A stretch of DNA of 64,000 bases from Curtobacterium salicis. GTDB taxonomy: Bacteria > Actinomycetota > Actinomycetes > Actinomycetales > Microbacteriaceae. This document shows, piece after piece, positions 43,817 to 52,038 of the stretch. A program made the translations under genes and the position numbers. Every line of letters begins with the position of its first letter. The first letter of the stretch is position 1. The notes beneath the pieces are model-generated. The model searched no databases. It was not told the origin of the DNA and worked only from the letters and a program-made list of their open reading frames with translations. The stretch lies in NCBI RefSeq assembly GCF_011759505.1, contig NZ_JAAOYO010000005.1, forward strand, positions 62,001-126,000, read 5' to 3'.

Positions 43817-44185
43817 ATGATCGGCACACTCGACGTCGTCGTCCTGGACTGCCCGGACACCCGCGCCCTCGCCCGCTTCTACGCCGAACTCCTCGGCGGG
43901 GAGATCGTCGCCTTCGACGAGGACTGGGCCGAGGTGGTCCTGCCCTTCGCCGGGCACCGTCCGCTGCTCGCCCTCCAACGCGTCGACGACTACCGGGCGC
44001 CGGACTGGCCGGGGCAGAGCGTCCCGCAGCAGATCCACCTCGATGTGAGGGTCGACGACCTCGACGTCGGTGAACAGGCGGTCCTGGCGATCGGAGCACG
44101 AGCGACCGGCCAGGGCACCGACACCTTCCGGGTCTACCTCGACCCGGCGGGACATCCGTTCTGCCTGGTCCGACCGCAGGACTGA
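43817..44185 (+). CDS. VOC superfamily (glyoxalase-like) protein
   Basis: 122 residues forming a paired beta-alpha-beta-beta-beta fold (VVVLDCPDTRALARFYAELLGG, then IHLDVRVDDLDVGEQAVLAIG and YLDPAGHPFCLVRP). VOC proteins include glyoxalases, dioxygenases and drug-binding proteins. The single-domain form suggests a dimer; Glu and His residues that could bind metal are only partly in place (IHLDV, GHPF), so a binding rather than catalytic role is possible. Confidence 0.83.
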   Translation: MIGTLDVVVLDCPDTRALARFYAELLGGEIVAFDEDWAEVVLPFAGHRPLLALQRVDDYRAPDWPGQSVPQQIHLDVRVDDLDVGEQAVLAIGARATGQGTDTFRVYLDPAGHPFCLVRPQD

Positions 44186-44195
44186 CCGGCTCCGC

Positions 44196-44786
44196 TCAGG
44201 CCGACGGCCCGTCGGCGTCAGCCGCAGCGACCGGCTCGGCCGGCTCGGCCGGGTCGACCGCCAGCCCCTCGACGACCTCGACCCGCGGCAGTTCGGCGAG
44301 CACCGCACCCGGCAGGAACAGCTTCGCCCCGCGGACGCCTGCCCCGATGACGACCTCGGGCACCTCGAGCACCCGGGAGTCGACGTACACGGCCCAGTCG
44401 GCGGGCAGCCCGATGGGCGTGATCCCGCCGTACTCCATCCGGGTGCGCTCGACGGCGTCGTCCATCGGCGCGAAGCTGACCTTCCGAACGCCGAGCAGCC
44501 CCTTGACGGTCCGGTTGACGTCGAGCTTCGTTGACGCGAGCACCACGCACGCGGCGTACGTCACCGTGTCACCGCGCTTGCCCGCGACGACGATGCAGTT
44601 CGCGCCGCCGGACACGGGGAAGCCGTAGGCCTCCGAGAACGCCGCAGTGTCCGCCAGGTCCGGGTCGATGGGAGACGCCTCGATCCGCTGCAGCACGGCG
44701 GAGGGCAGGGCGACCAGGGCCTCGGCGACGGGGATCGCGATCGAGCCGGTGGCGAGCAGGACGGGCATGCGGTTCAACGTCGGCAT
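44196..44786 (-). CDS. YbaK/EbsC-type aminoacyl-tRNA deacylase
   Basis: 196 residues, starting at the ATG at 44786. The fold signature of YbaK/ProX editing domains is present: NCIVVAGKRGDTVTYAACVV, ASTKLDVNRTVKGLLGVRKV (catalytic-site Lys) and YGGITPIGLPADWAVYVD. Such proteins hydrolyse mischarged tRNA, for instance Cys-tRNA-Pro. The C-terminal 30 residues are Ala/Glu/Pro-rich and disordered. It ends 10 nt from the convergent VOC gene. Confidence 0.88.
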   Translation of the reverse strand: MPTLNRMPVLLATGSIAIPVAEALVALPSAVLQRIEASPIDPDLADTAAFSEAYGFPVSGGANCIVVAGKRGDTVTYAACVVLASTKLDVNRTVKGLLGVRKVSFAPMDDAVERTRMEYGGITPIGLPADWAVYVDSRVLEVPEVVIGAGVRGAKLFLPGAVLAELPRVEVVEGLAVDPAEPAEPVAAADADGPSA

Positions 44787-44792
44787 CGCTCC

Positions 44793-44798
44793 ACCCTA
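44793..44798 (-). promoter_or_regulatory. -10 box TAGGGT of the YbaK-type gene
   Basis: Six nt before ATG 44786. Confidence 0.55.
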
Positions 44799-44821
44799 GG
44801 GACGCCCCGCACGATGACGTG

Positions 44822-46045
44822 TCAGCGAGCGACGGACGCCTGCCGGTCCCGCGCCGATGCCCAGAGTTGCACGACCAACCCAAGCGCGATGAACCCCGCC
44901 ATCATGCCGCCCATCGCCGTCGCGGTCCCGCCGAGTGCACCGGCCAGCGGCGTGGCCGAACCGCCGAGCCCGAAGGTCAAGCCGCCGGCGAGCGCCGACG
45001 CTGTGCCGGGGTGCCGGTGTCCGAGTGCCTGCGTGAGCGTGATCGATCCCGGGATCACCCAGCCCCACGCGGCGGTGACGAGTGCCAGCGCCGGCCAGAC
45101 CACGGCCGCGCCGGCACCGCTGACCGCGCCGAGCAGGACGAGCGCCGACCCGACGGTGCCGACGGTGAGGCCGATCGTGTACAGCCGGTCCTCGGCGACA
45201 CGGCCGACGAGCCGCCGGAACACCAGGGTGGACACGATCATGCACGAGGCGTTCGACGCGAAGACGAGCGTGTAGAGCCCCTCGCCGAAGCCGTACTGCT
45301 GCTGGAAGACGAACGACGACGTGGCGATGTACGAGAAGAACCCGATGGTCGCCGCGCACCCGGTGACGAGGTACCAGCGGAACCGCGGGATGCGCAGCAG
45401 CTCCCCCATCCGACCGAGCACGGCCCGGGGTGACCGGCCGCCGGGTGTCGGCTCGACGAGGGTCTCGGGCAGCAGGCGTGCGGCCGCGACCGTGAGGACG
45501 GTTCCGAGGACGGCGAGCACGACGAACGCGCCACGCCACGTCGAGAACGACAGGACGACGCCGCCGGCGAGCGGAGCGACGACCGGGCCGACGGAGTTCA
45601 CGACCGCGAGCGTGGAGTACAGCCGGCTGCGCTGCGTCCCGGTGGCCGCGTCGCCGACCATCGCCCGCCCGGCCACCGCACCGGCGGCTCCGCCGAGCCC
45701 CTGCACGACCCGGGCCGCGACCAGGGTCACGATGTCCGGCGCGATCGCGCAGACGAGCCCGGCGACCGCGAAGAGGGCGGTCCCGCCGAGCAGGATCCGG
45801 CGTCGCCCGACACCGTCGCTGATGGGGCCCACGACGATCTGACCGACGGCGAAGGCGACGAGGAACGCGGTCAGGCTGAGCTGGACGGCGGCGGTGGAGA
45901 CGTCGAGGTCACGGGCGATCGCGGGGAGCCCCGGGATGTACATGTCGGTCGCGAAGGGCGACACGCCGACGATCAGGCTGAGGGTCAGCAGCGGCCCGCG
46001 GCGCCCGGTCCAGGACGTGCGGGCCGGATCGGCAGCGCTGCTCAT
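44822..46045 (-). CDS. MFS exporter, Bcr/CflA type
   Basis: 407 residues from ATG 46045, with 12 hydrophobic segments. VSPFATDMYIPGLPAIARDL in helix 1 is the Bcr/CflA signature; GPISDGVGRRRILLGG follows between helices 2 and 3 and RVVQGLGGAAGAVAGRAMVG in helix 4. These DHA1 transporters export drugs such as bicyclomycin or chloramphenicol. No regulator adjoins it. Confidence 0.9.
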   Translation of the reverse strand: MSSAADPARTSWTGRRGPLLTLSLIVGVSPFATDMYIPGLPAIARDLDVSTAAVQLSLTAFLVAFAVGQIVVGPISDGVGRRRILLGGTALFAVAGLVCAIAPDIVTLVAARVVQGLGGAAGAVAGRAMVGDAATGTQRSRLYSTLAVVNSVGPVVAPLAGGVVLSFSTWRGAFVVLAVLGTVLTVAAARLLPETLVEPTPGGRSPRAVLGRMGELLRIPRFRWYLVTGCAATIGFFSYIATSSFVFQQQYGFGEGLYTLVFASNASCMIVSTLVFRRLVGRVAEDRLYTIGLTVGTVGSALVLLGAVSGAGAAVVWPALALVTAAWGWVIPGSITLTQALGHRHPGTASALAGGLTFGLGGSATPLAGALGGTATAMGGMMAGFIALGLVVQLWASARDRQASVAR

Positions 46046-46052
46046 CGTCGCC

Positions 46053-46058
46053 ACCCTA
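46053..46058 (-). promoter_or_regulatory. -10 box TAGGGT of the MFS gene
   Basis: Seven nt before ATG 46045. Confidence 0.55.
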
Positions 46059-46115
46059 GCCCGCGCGCATCTCGCGAGCGCAGCCGCGACCGCAGCCGCG
46101 ACCGCCACCACACGA

Positions 46116-46159
46116 CGGACGGGAGGCCCGTGACCAGCTGGTCACGGGCCTCCCGTCCG
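46116..46159. repeat. GGGAGGC palindromic element, copy 5: perfect 44-bp palindrome
   Basis: Both arms are 22 bp with no loop (left arm CGGACGGGAGGCCCGTGACC then AG). As RNA it would fold into a very stable hairpin. It lies 46 nt beyond the GH3 gene's stop and probably terminates the sugar operon. Confidence 0.88.
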
Positions 46160-46205
46160 ACGGTCCCGCGCTCCCCCGCGGCGGCCGTCATCGGCCGGTT
46201 CCCCG

Positions 46206-48677
46206 TCAGCCGACGACCTCCCAGGTGACGAGTCGCGCGTCGCGGGTGGTGACCTCGTGCACGGGTCCCTCGACCGCCAGGAGCGCCCGTGGTGTGGCGG
46301 TGCCGGGCAGGACCCGGGCCGCGGTGGCGCGCTCGTTGACGATGACGCCACCGGTCGCGGTGTCGGCGTCCGCCACGGAGGCCGAGGCCGCCGCGTGCGA
46401 GCCGACCCAGACCTCGACGTCGCCGGGCTCGACGATCCGGACCATCCGACGGTCGCTGAACGCCAGGCGGGTGCTGGGGACCGTGAAGGCGAGCCGCGCG
46501 GACGCGCCGGCGTCGAGGTCGACGCGGGCGTAGCCGAGCAGCTGCACGACCGGGCGGGTGACCGAGCCGGCGACGTCGTGCCCGAACAGCTGCACGACGT
46601 GGGCGCCGGCGACCGAGCCGGTGTTCGTCACCGTGACGCTGGCGGTGAACGCCGACCCGGCACGGACCGATGTGTCGACGACCAGGTCCGCGTACGCGAA
46701 GGACGCGTACGACAGGCCGAATCCGAACGGCCGGACCGGGGTGGAGTCGGTCGCCGTGACGTCCGACGGTCCGCCGAGGGCCGGGTGCAGGTACGAGTAC
46801 GGCTGCGCACCGGCGGACCGGGGCAGCGACACCGGCAGTCGTCCGGAGGGGTTCACCCGGCCGGTGACGACGTCGGCGATCGCGAGACCACCGCCCTCAC
46901 CGGGGAAGAACGCCTGCAGGACGGCAGCGGGACGCGGTCCTTCGCCGTCGAGTGCCCAGCTGATGGCGTACGGCCGACCGGTGAGGAGCACCAGGACGAC
47001 CGACGTGCCGGTGGCGACCACGGCCTCCACCAGTTCGCGCTGCACGCCGGGCAGGTCGAGCGACTCGGAGTCGTTGCCCTCGCCGACGGTGCCGCGGCCG
47101 AACAGGCCGGCCTGGTCGCCGACGACGACGACGGCGAGCTCGGCCTCCGTCGCGGCGGCGACGGCGTCGGCGATGCCGGTCCGGTCCTCCCCCTCGACCG
47201 TGCAGCCCTCGACGACCCGAACCGACGCGCCGGCGAACGCGTCGGTGAGTGCCTCGGCGACCGTCGGGATCGAGAACCCGAGCGGCAGCCCGGGGTGCGC
47301 GGCCAGGACGTGGTTCGCGAACGAGTAGCAGCCCTGCAGGGCCTCAGCACGATCGGCGTTCGGCCCGATGACGGCGACCGTGCCGGGGGTCTGCCGGACC
47401 GGCAGGACCCCGTCGTTGCCGAGCAGCACGATCGACTCCTCGGCGAGACGCCGGGCGAGCGCCTGGTGTCGCGGCGAGTCGAGGTCGACGCCGGTCGGCG
47501 GCTCGTCCTCGTAGGCCTCGGGGTCGAGCAGGCCGAGCGCCTCCTTCTGCGCGAGCGCCCGGAGGACCGCACGGTCGACGTACGCCTCGTCGAGCTGGCC
47601 GGAGCGCACCCGCTCCAGCAGGGGCTGCAGGTACGCGTCCCCGGTGGGCAGCTCGATGTCGATGCCGGCCTCGAGGGCGAGCGCTGCCGCTTCCCCACGG
47701 TCGGCGGCGACGGCGTGCATGACCTCGAGGAACGCGATCGCGAAGTAGTCCGCGACGACGGTGCCGTCGAAGCCGAGCTGCTCGCGCAGCACCCCCGTCA
47801 GGTAGTCCGGGTTCGCGGCCATCGGGACACCGTCGGTCTCGGTGTACGAGTTCATCACCGAGCGGGCACCACCGTCGAGCAGCGCCATCTCGAACGGCGG
47901 CAGGAAGACGTCGCGGATCTCGCGCGGCCCGGCGGAGACGGGCGCGTGGTTGCGTCCGGCGCGGGACGCCGAGTAGCCGAGGAAGTGCTTCAGCGTGGCG
48001 TGCACGCCGGCGTCCTGCAGTCCGCGGACGTAGGCGGTGCCGACCGTGCCGACCAGGTACGGGTCCTCACCGATGCACTCGTCGACGCGGCCCCAGCGGG
48101 GGTCGCGCACGACGTCGAGCACCGGCGCGAGCCCCTGGTGGATGCCGAGTTCGCGCATCGAGTCGCCGATCGCGCGGCCGACCTGTTCGACGAGTTCGGG
48201 GTCGAACGAGGCACCCCACGCGAGCGGGGTCGGGAAGGTCGCTGCCTTCCAAGCGGCCAGTCCGGTCAGGCACTCCTCGTGGACGAGCGCGGGGATGCCG
48301 AGCCGCGTCTCCCGCTTCAGGCGACGCTGCTCCTGCCAGAGCCACGCGGCCCGCTCCTCGGCGTCCACCGGCCGGGTGCCGTAGACGCGGGTGTAGTGCC
48401 CGATGCCGTCACGCGTGACGTCGGGCAGCGTGGACCGGTCGTCCTGCGCCGCCGCCATCTCGCCCTGCATGGGCGCGACGACGCCGTTCTGGTCGAGCCA
48501 GTAGCCGACGATCTGCGCCGCCTTCTCCTCGAGTGTCATCCGGGCGAGCAGGTCGCGGACGCGCTCGCTCACCTCGGGGACGGCCGGGAGGCTCGTGGCC
48601 GGGTCCGACAGTTCGGTCCGGACGTGCTCGGTGCGGTCGGGGTCGACCGCCTGCTGCGGGTCGTTGGTGATCGTCAT
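46206..48677 (-). CDS. GH3 family beta-glycosidase (beta-glucosidase/xylosidase)
   Basis: 823 residues, no signal peptide, so cytoplasmic. Residues 40-380 form the TIM barrel (LARMTLEEKAAQIVGYW, PVLDVVRDPRWGR, KHFLGYSASRAGRNHAPV), with nucleophile Asp in FDGTVVADYFAIAF. The second domain has AVIGPNADRAEALQGCY and the acid/base region GEGNDSESLDLPGVQ, and a fibronectin-III-like C-terminal domain follows. The enzyme should cleave beta-linked disaccharides or xylo-oligomers imported by the adjacent ABC system. Its ATG overlaps the permease stop (ATGA). The N-terminal disordered segment (LSDPATSLPAVPEV) carries a GGGAGGC half-arm. Confidence 0.92.
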   Translation of the reverse strand: MTITNDPQQAVDPDRTEHVRTELSDPATSLPAVPEVSERVRDLLARMTLEEKAAQIVGYWLDQNGVVAPMQGEMAAAQDDRSTLPDVTRDGIGHYTRVYGTRPVDAEERAAWLWQEQRRLKRETRLGIPALVHEECLTGLAAWKAATFPTPLAWGASFDPELVEQVGRAIGDSMRELGIHQGLAPVLDVVRDPRWGRVDECIGEDPYLVGTVGTAYVRGLQDAGVHATLKHFLGYSASRAGRNHAPVSAGPREIRDVFLPPFEMALLDGGARSVMNSYTETDGVPMAANPDYLTGVLREQLGFDGTVVADYFAIAFLEVMHAVAADRGEAAALALEAGIDIELPTGDAYLQPLLERVRSGQLDEAYVDRAVLRALAQKEALGLLDPEAYEDEPPTGVDLDSPRHQALARRLAEESIVLLGNDGVLPVRQTPGTVAVIGPNADRAEALQGCYSFANHVLAAHPGLPLGFSIPTVAEALTDAFAGASVRVVEGCTVEGEDRTGIADAVAAATEAELAVVVVGDQAGLFGRGTVGEGNDSESLDLPGVQRELVEAVVATGTSVVLVLLTGRPYAISWALDGEGPRPAAVLQAFFPGEGGGLAIADVVTGRVNPSGRLPVSLPRSAGAQPYSYLHPALGGPSDVTATDSTPVRPFGFGLSYASFAYADLVVDTSVRAGSAFTASVTVTNTGSVAGAHVVQLFGHDVAGSVTRPVVQLLGYARVDLDAGASARLAFTVPSTRLAFSDRRMVRIVEPGDVEVWVGSHAAASASVADADTATGGVIVNERATAARVLPGTATPRALLAVEGPVHEVTTRDARLVTWEVVG

Positions 48678-49555
48678 CCCTTGACCGCCCCGGTGAGACC
48701 GCCGACGATCCGGCGCTGGAAGATCGTGAAGAAGATCAGCGCGGGGATCATCGACATCGACGTGAACGCCAGCACCTTCGCCGTGTCGACGGAGTACTGC
48801 GACGAGAACGCCTGCACACCGAGCGGCAGCGTGTAGCTGCCCTCGTTGTTGAGGATGAACAGCGGCAGGATGTAGCTGTTCCAGCTGGCGATGAACGCCA
48901 GGATCCCGACGGTGACGACGCCCGGCAGGGACAGCGGCACGATCATCCGGAAGAAGAACCCGAGGCGGCTGGCACCGTCGATGGACGCCGCTTCCTCGAG
49001 CTCGTCGGGGATCGCCCGGAGGAACGGCACCAGGATGATGACGGTCGTCGGCAGGGCGAAGGCGATCTGCGGCAGGACGACCCCGGCCAGGCTGTTCGTC
49101 AGACCGAGGTCCTTGATGAGCAGGTACAGCGGGGTGATCGCGACGGTGATCGGGAACATCAGGCCGGCGGCGAACAGGGCGTAGAGCGCCCCGCGGCCGG
49201 CGAACCGGTAGCGGGCCAGGATGTAGCTGACCATCAGGCCGAGCACGACGACGCCGACGGTCGTCGCGATCGCGCTGATCGCCGAGTTGCCGAGCTCCTG
49301 CCAGAAGATCGAGCTGCTGAGGACCGAGCCGTAGTTGCCCAGTTCGAACGGTGCCGGCAGGCCCGCGGGGCTCGTGGTGATCTGCGAGTTCGTCCGGAAG
49401 CCGCCCAGCACGATGTACAGCACCGGGGCGAGGTTCGCGGCGACGAACAGGATCGCCACGACGTAGGTGAGCGGGTTCGCGCGACCGATGGCCGCGCTCG
49501 ACCGGCGCTCGCGCGTCGCACGACGCCCGGGGGCGACGATGCTCGTGGTGGCCAT
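48674..49555 (-). CDS. Sugar ABC transporter permease, MalG type
   Basis: 293 residues with six membrane helices. The EAA loop that contacts the ATPase is present (ELEEAASIDGASRLGFFFRM, near residue 190). ATG 49555 overlaps the MalF-type gene's stop, and a GTG three bases upstream is also possible. No ATPase subunit is encoded here, so a shared MsiK-type ATPase elsewhere in the genome is likely, as in Streptomyces. Confidence 0.93.
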   Translation of the reverse strand: MATTSIVAPGRRATRERRSSAAIGRANPLTYVVAILFVAANLAPVLYIVLGGFRTNSQITTSPAGLPAPFELGNYGSVLSSSIFWQELGNSAISAIATTVGVVVLGLMVSYILARYRFAGRGALYALFAAGLMFPITVAITPLYLLIKDLGLTNSLAGVVLPQIAFALPTTVIILVPFLRAIPDELEEAASIDGASRLGFFFRMIVPLSLPGVVTVGILAFIASWNSYILPLFILNNEGSYTLPLGVQAFSSQYSVDTAKVLAFTSMSMIPALIFFTIFQRRIVGGLTGAVKG

Positions 49556-50586
49556 CACTTCTTCCCTTCGGTGATCGCGCCCGCGGTGTCCCGGCGGAGC
49601 ACGAATCGTTGGTAGATGAGCGCGACGGCCAGGGAGATGATGAACATCACGACGGCGACGGCGCTGCCGAAGCCGTAGTTCCCGGAGTTGCGGCCGTTGC
49701 CCACCATGTAGGTCGCCATGGTCGAGGTGCCTGCGGTGGAGGCGATGTACTGCCCCCAGATGATGTAGACGAGGTCGAACAGCTGGAGCGACCCGATGAT
49801 CGACAGGAATGCCCAGATGCGGATCGTCGGGCCGAGCAGCGGCAGCGTGATGCGCCGCTGGATCTGCCAGTAGCCGGCGCCGTCGATCGCGGCGGCCTCG
49901 AAGAGCTCTTCAGGGATGCTCTGCAGGCCGGCGAGGAACAGGATCACCGCGAAGCCGATGTACTTCCACGAGATGATCACGAGCAGCGTCCAGATGGCGA
50001 TGTCCGGGTTGGACAGCCAGTCCGCGCGCAGGCCGCCGAGTCCGATGGACTGCAGCATGTCGTTCACGGCGCCGTTCGACTGCAGCAGCAGGCTCCAGCC
50101 GGTGCCGACGATGACCTCGGAGATCACGTAGGGCACGAAGACCAGCACACGGATGAGTCCGCGGCCGTGCATCTTCTGGTTGAGCAGCAGCGCGAGGACG
50201 ATCGCGATCGGACCCTGCAGCACCAGCGACAGGACGACGATGAAGCCGTTGTGCATGAGGACCGACCGGAAGGCCTGGTCCTGGAAGATGATGACGTAGT
50301 TCTGCAGGCCGACGAAGTCGGTGGGCGGGCCGTAGCCCTGCCACTTGAAGAACCCGTAGTACGCGGCCATGCCGACGGGCAGGATCACGAAGGTGACGAA
50401 GACGATCACGGCGGGTCCGGCGAGGACGGCGATCTCCGCCCGCTGCCGCCAGTCCGCGAGCCGCTTGGCGGGCCGACGCCCGGCGGGGCGCGGTGCCGAG
50501 GAGGCACCGCGCCCTGCCTGCGTGGACCCCGCGCCGCGGTCCGACCCGGTGGCCGGGTCCGTGCCGAGCGAGGTGTCGAGGGTCAT
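49555..50586 (-). CDS. Sugar ABC transporter permease, MalF type
   Basis: 343 residues. A 45-residue disordered N terminus is followed by six helices (EIAVLAGPAVIVFVTFVILP first) and the EAA loop LFEAAAIDGAGYWQIQRRIT near residue 250. It pairs with the MalG-type subunit to form the channel. It starts 2 nt after the solute-binding protein's stop, in the same transcription unit. Confidence 0.93.
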   Translation of the reverse strand: MTLDTSLGTDPATGSDRGAGSTQAGRGASSAPRPAGRRPAKRLADWRQRAEIAVLAGPAVIVFVTFVILPVGMAAYYGFFKWQGYGPPTDFVGLQNYVIIFQDQAFRSVLMHNGFIVVLSLVLQGPIAIVLALLLNQKMHGRGLIRVLVFVPYVISEVIVGTGWSLLLQSNGAVNDMLQSIGLGGLRADWLSNPDIAIWTLLVIISWKYIGFAVILFLAGLQSIPEELFEAAAIDGAGYWQIQRRITLPLLGPTIRIWAFLSIIGSLQLFDLVYIIWGQYIASTAGTSTMATYMVGNGRNSGNYGFGSAVAVVMFIISLAVALIYQRFVLRRDTAGAITEGKK

Positions 50587-50588
50587 GA

Positions 50589-51884
50589 TCAGCCCTTGGC
50601 CGCAGCCTGGTTGGTGGTGGTCACGATGTCCTTGGCGTTGCCCTTGCCGGCGAGGACGTCCACGACGCTGGTGTTCAGCGCGTTGCCGACGTTCTGGCCG
50701 TAGAGGGTGTCGAGGTACTGCGACACGAACGGGGCGTCCTTGTACGCGGCGAGGGCCGTCTTCAGGTACGACTCCGACACGACGGACTGGGCGTCCTGGT
50801 TGACGGGGATCGCCTGGAAGGCCTTGTAGTAGCCCTCCTGGTTGTCCTTCTGCACGATGAAGTTGAGGAAGTCGGTGCACGCCTTCTTCGGGGCCTTCGC
50901 GGTGCAGGAGTAGCCGTCGACACCACCCATCATCGACTTCGCGTCACCCTTGCCACCGGAGACGGCGGGGAACGGGAACCATCCGAGGTCCGGCAGCGGC
51001 TTGGCGTCCGGGGTCAGGGAGGAGATCACGCCCGGGTCCCACGCACCCATGAGTTCCATGGCCGCCTTGTGGTTGGCGAGGAGGCCGGCGGAGCTGCCGG
51101 CGCCCTGCTGTGCGGCGGTGGTGAGGAAGCCCTGGTTGAACGGCTTGGTGTCGTTGAAGGCCTCGAGGTCCTTGCCGGCCTTGGTCCAGCAGGCGTTGTC
51201 GAACTTCAGGGACTCGGCGGTACCGGTCAGGGTCTTCTCGCTGCAGGCGCGGAGCGCGAAGTTGTAGTACCAGTGCGCGGCGGGCCAGGCGTCCTTGGCG
51301 CCGACGGCGACGGGGTCGACACCGGAGTCCTTGAGCTTGCTGATGTCGGCGTTGAGCTCGTCCATGGTGGTGGGCGTGCCGTCGATGCCGGCCTTCTCGA
51401 ACAGGTCCTTCGAGTACCAGATCCCCTCGGGGAGCACGGCGACGGGCATGGCGTAGGTGCCGTCCTTCGCGTCGTAGCCCGAGAACGTGCCGGCGCTGAT
51501 GGACTTCTTCGCGTCGGCGCTGATCGAGTCCTTGATGTCGAGCAGCTGCCCGGCGGCGATCATGGCGTTGAGCTTGCCGCCACCGCGCTGCAGGAACACG
51601 TCGGGGCCGTCGCCGGAGTTGAGCGCGGTCTGGAGCTTGCCGTCCAGGTCCTCGTTCTGGATCGCCTGGATCGTGATGGTGACGTTCGGGTTCTTCGCCT
51701 CGAACGCCTTGACCGTGTCGGCCCAGTAGGCCTTGCCCGGTCCGGTGGTGGAGTTGTGCCAGAAGGTCATGGTGACCTTGCCGTTGCCGTCGTCGGCGGC
51801 TCCGCCGCTCGAGCAGCCCGTGGCGAGCAGTGCGGTGCCGGCTGCGATGGCGATGGCCGCCGCGAACCTGTTCTTCCTCGTCAT
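50589..51884 (-). CDS. Sugar ABC transporter solute-binding lipoprotein
   Basis: 431 residues with a lipoprotein signal peptide (MTRKNRFAAAIAIAAGTALL then lipobox ATGC, Cys24). The mature part has the family-1 solute-binding pattern: TMTFWHNSTTGPGKAYWAD, GDGPDVFLQRGG, YAMPVAVLPEGIWYSKDLFE and MGAWDPGVISSL. It captures an oligosaccharide, most likely a plant xylo- or gluco-oligomer given the neighbouring glycosidases. GAGGGA lies about 8 nt before the ATG, on a leader of roughly 50 nt. It is the first gene of the four-gene operon. Confidence 0.94.
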   Translation of the reverse strand: MTRKNRFAAAIAIAAGTALLATGCSSGGAADDGNGKVTMTFWHNSTTGPGKAYWADTVKAFEAKNPNVTITIQAIQNEDLDGKLQTALNSGDGPDVFLQRGGGKLNAMIAAGQLLDIKDSISADAKKSISAGTFSGYDAKDGTYAMPVAVLPEGIWYSKDLFEKAGIDGTPTTMDELNADISKLKDSGVDPVAVGAKDAWPAAHWYYNFALRACSEKTLTGTAESLKFDNACWTKAGKDLEAFNDTKPFNQGFLTTAAQQGAGSSAGLLANHKAAMELMGAWDPGVISSLTPDAKPLPDLGWFPFPAVSGGKGDAKSMMGGVDGYSCTAKAPKKACTDFLNFIVQKDNQEGYYKAFQAIPVNQDAQSVVSESYLKTALAAYKDAPFVSQYLDTLYGQNVGNALNTSVVDVLAGKGNAKDIVTTTNQAAAKG

Positions 51885-51937
51885 TGTGGAGTCCCTCGGT
51901 AGTCGTCGTTGACATGCGACCGCGAGGCCGCACGGAG

Positions 51938-51988
51938 AGCATGCCTGGCGCTCGTTCGGCTTGTCAATCGATTTCGATAACGATTTCG
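51938..51988 (-). promoter_or_regulatory. Promoter and LacI-type operator of the sugar operon
   Basis: On the minus strand TTGACA (51962-51967) and CATGCT (51938-51943) are 18 nt apart. Directly upstream, overlapping the -35 by two bases, lies an unusually AT-rich stretch (51966-51988) with CGATTTCG repeated at a 12-bp period and an AATCGATT palindrome. It is the likely binding site for the divergent LacI regulator. Confidence 0.65.
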
Positions 51989-52026
51989 GTCCGTGGCGCT
52001 CCGCGGCTGCGGACCCCGGCGCGGGG

Positions 52027-52032
52027 TACGGT
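52027..52032 (+). promoter_or_regulatory. -10 box TACGGT of the LacI gene
   Basis: Six nt before GTG 52039. Confidence 0.5.
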
Positions 52033-52038
52033 GTCGAC

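Noticed and set aside
51961..52038. An upstream extension of the first LacI gene (26 extra codons)
   Set aside because: It would translate the operator and lacks a ribosome binding site; the GTG at 52039 has a TANNNT box at leaderless spacing and gives a normal LacI length.
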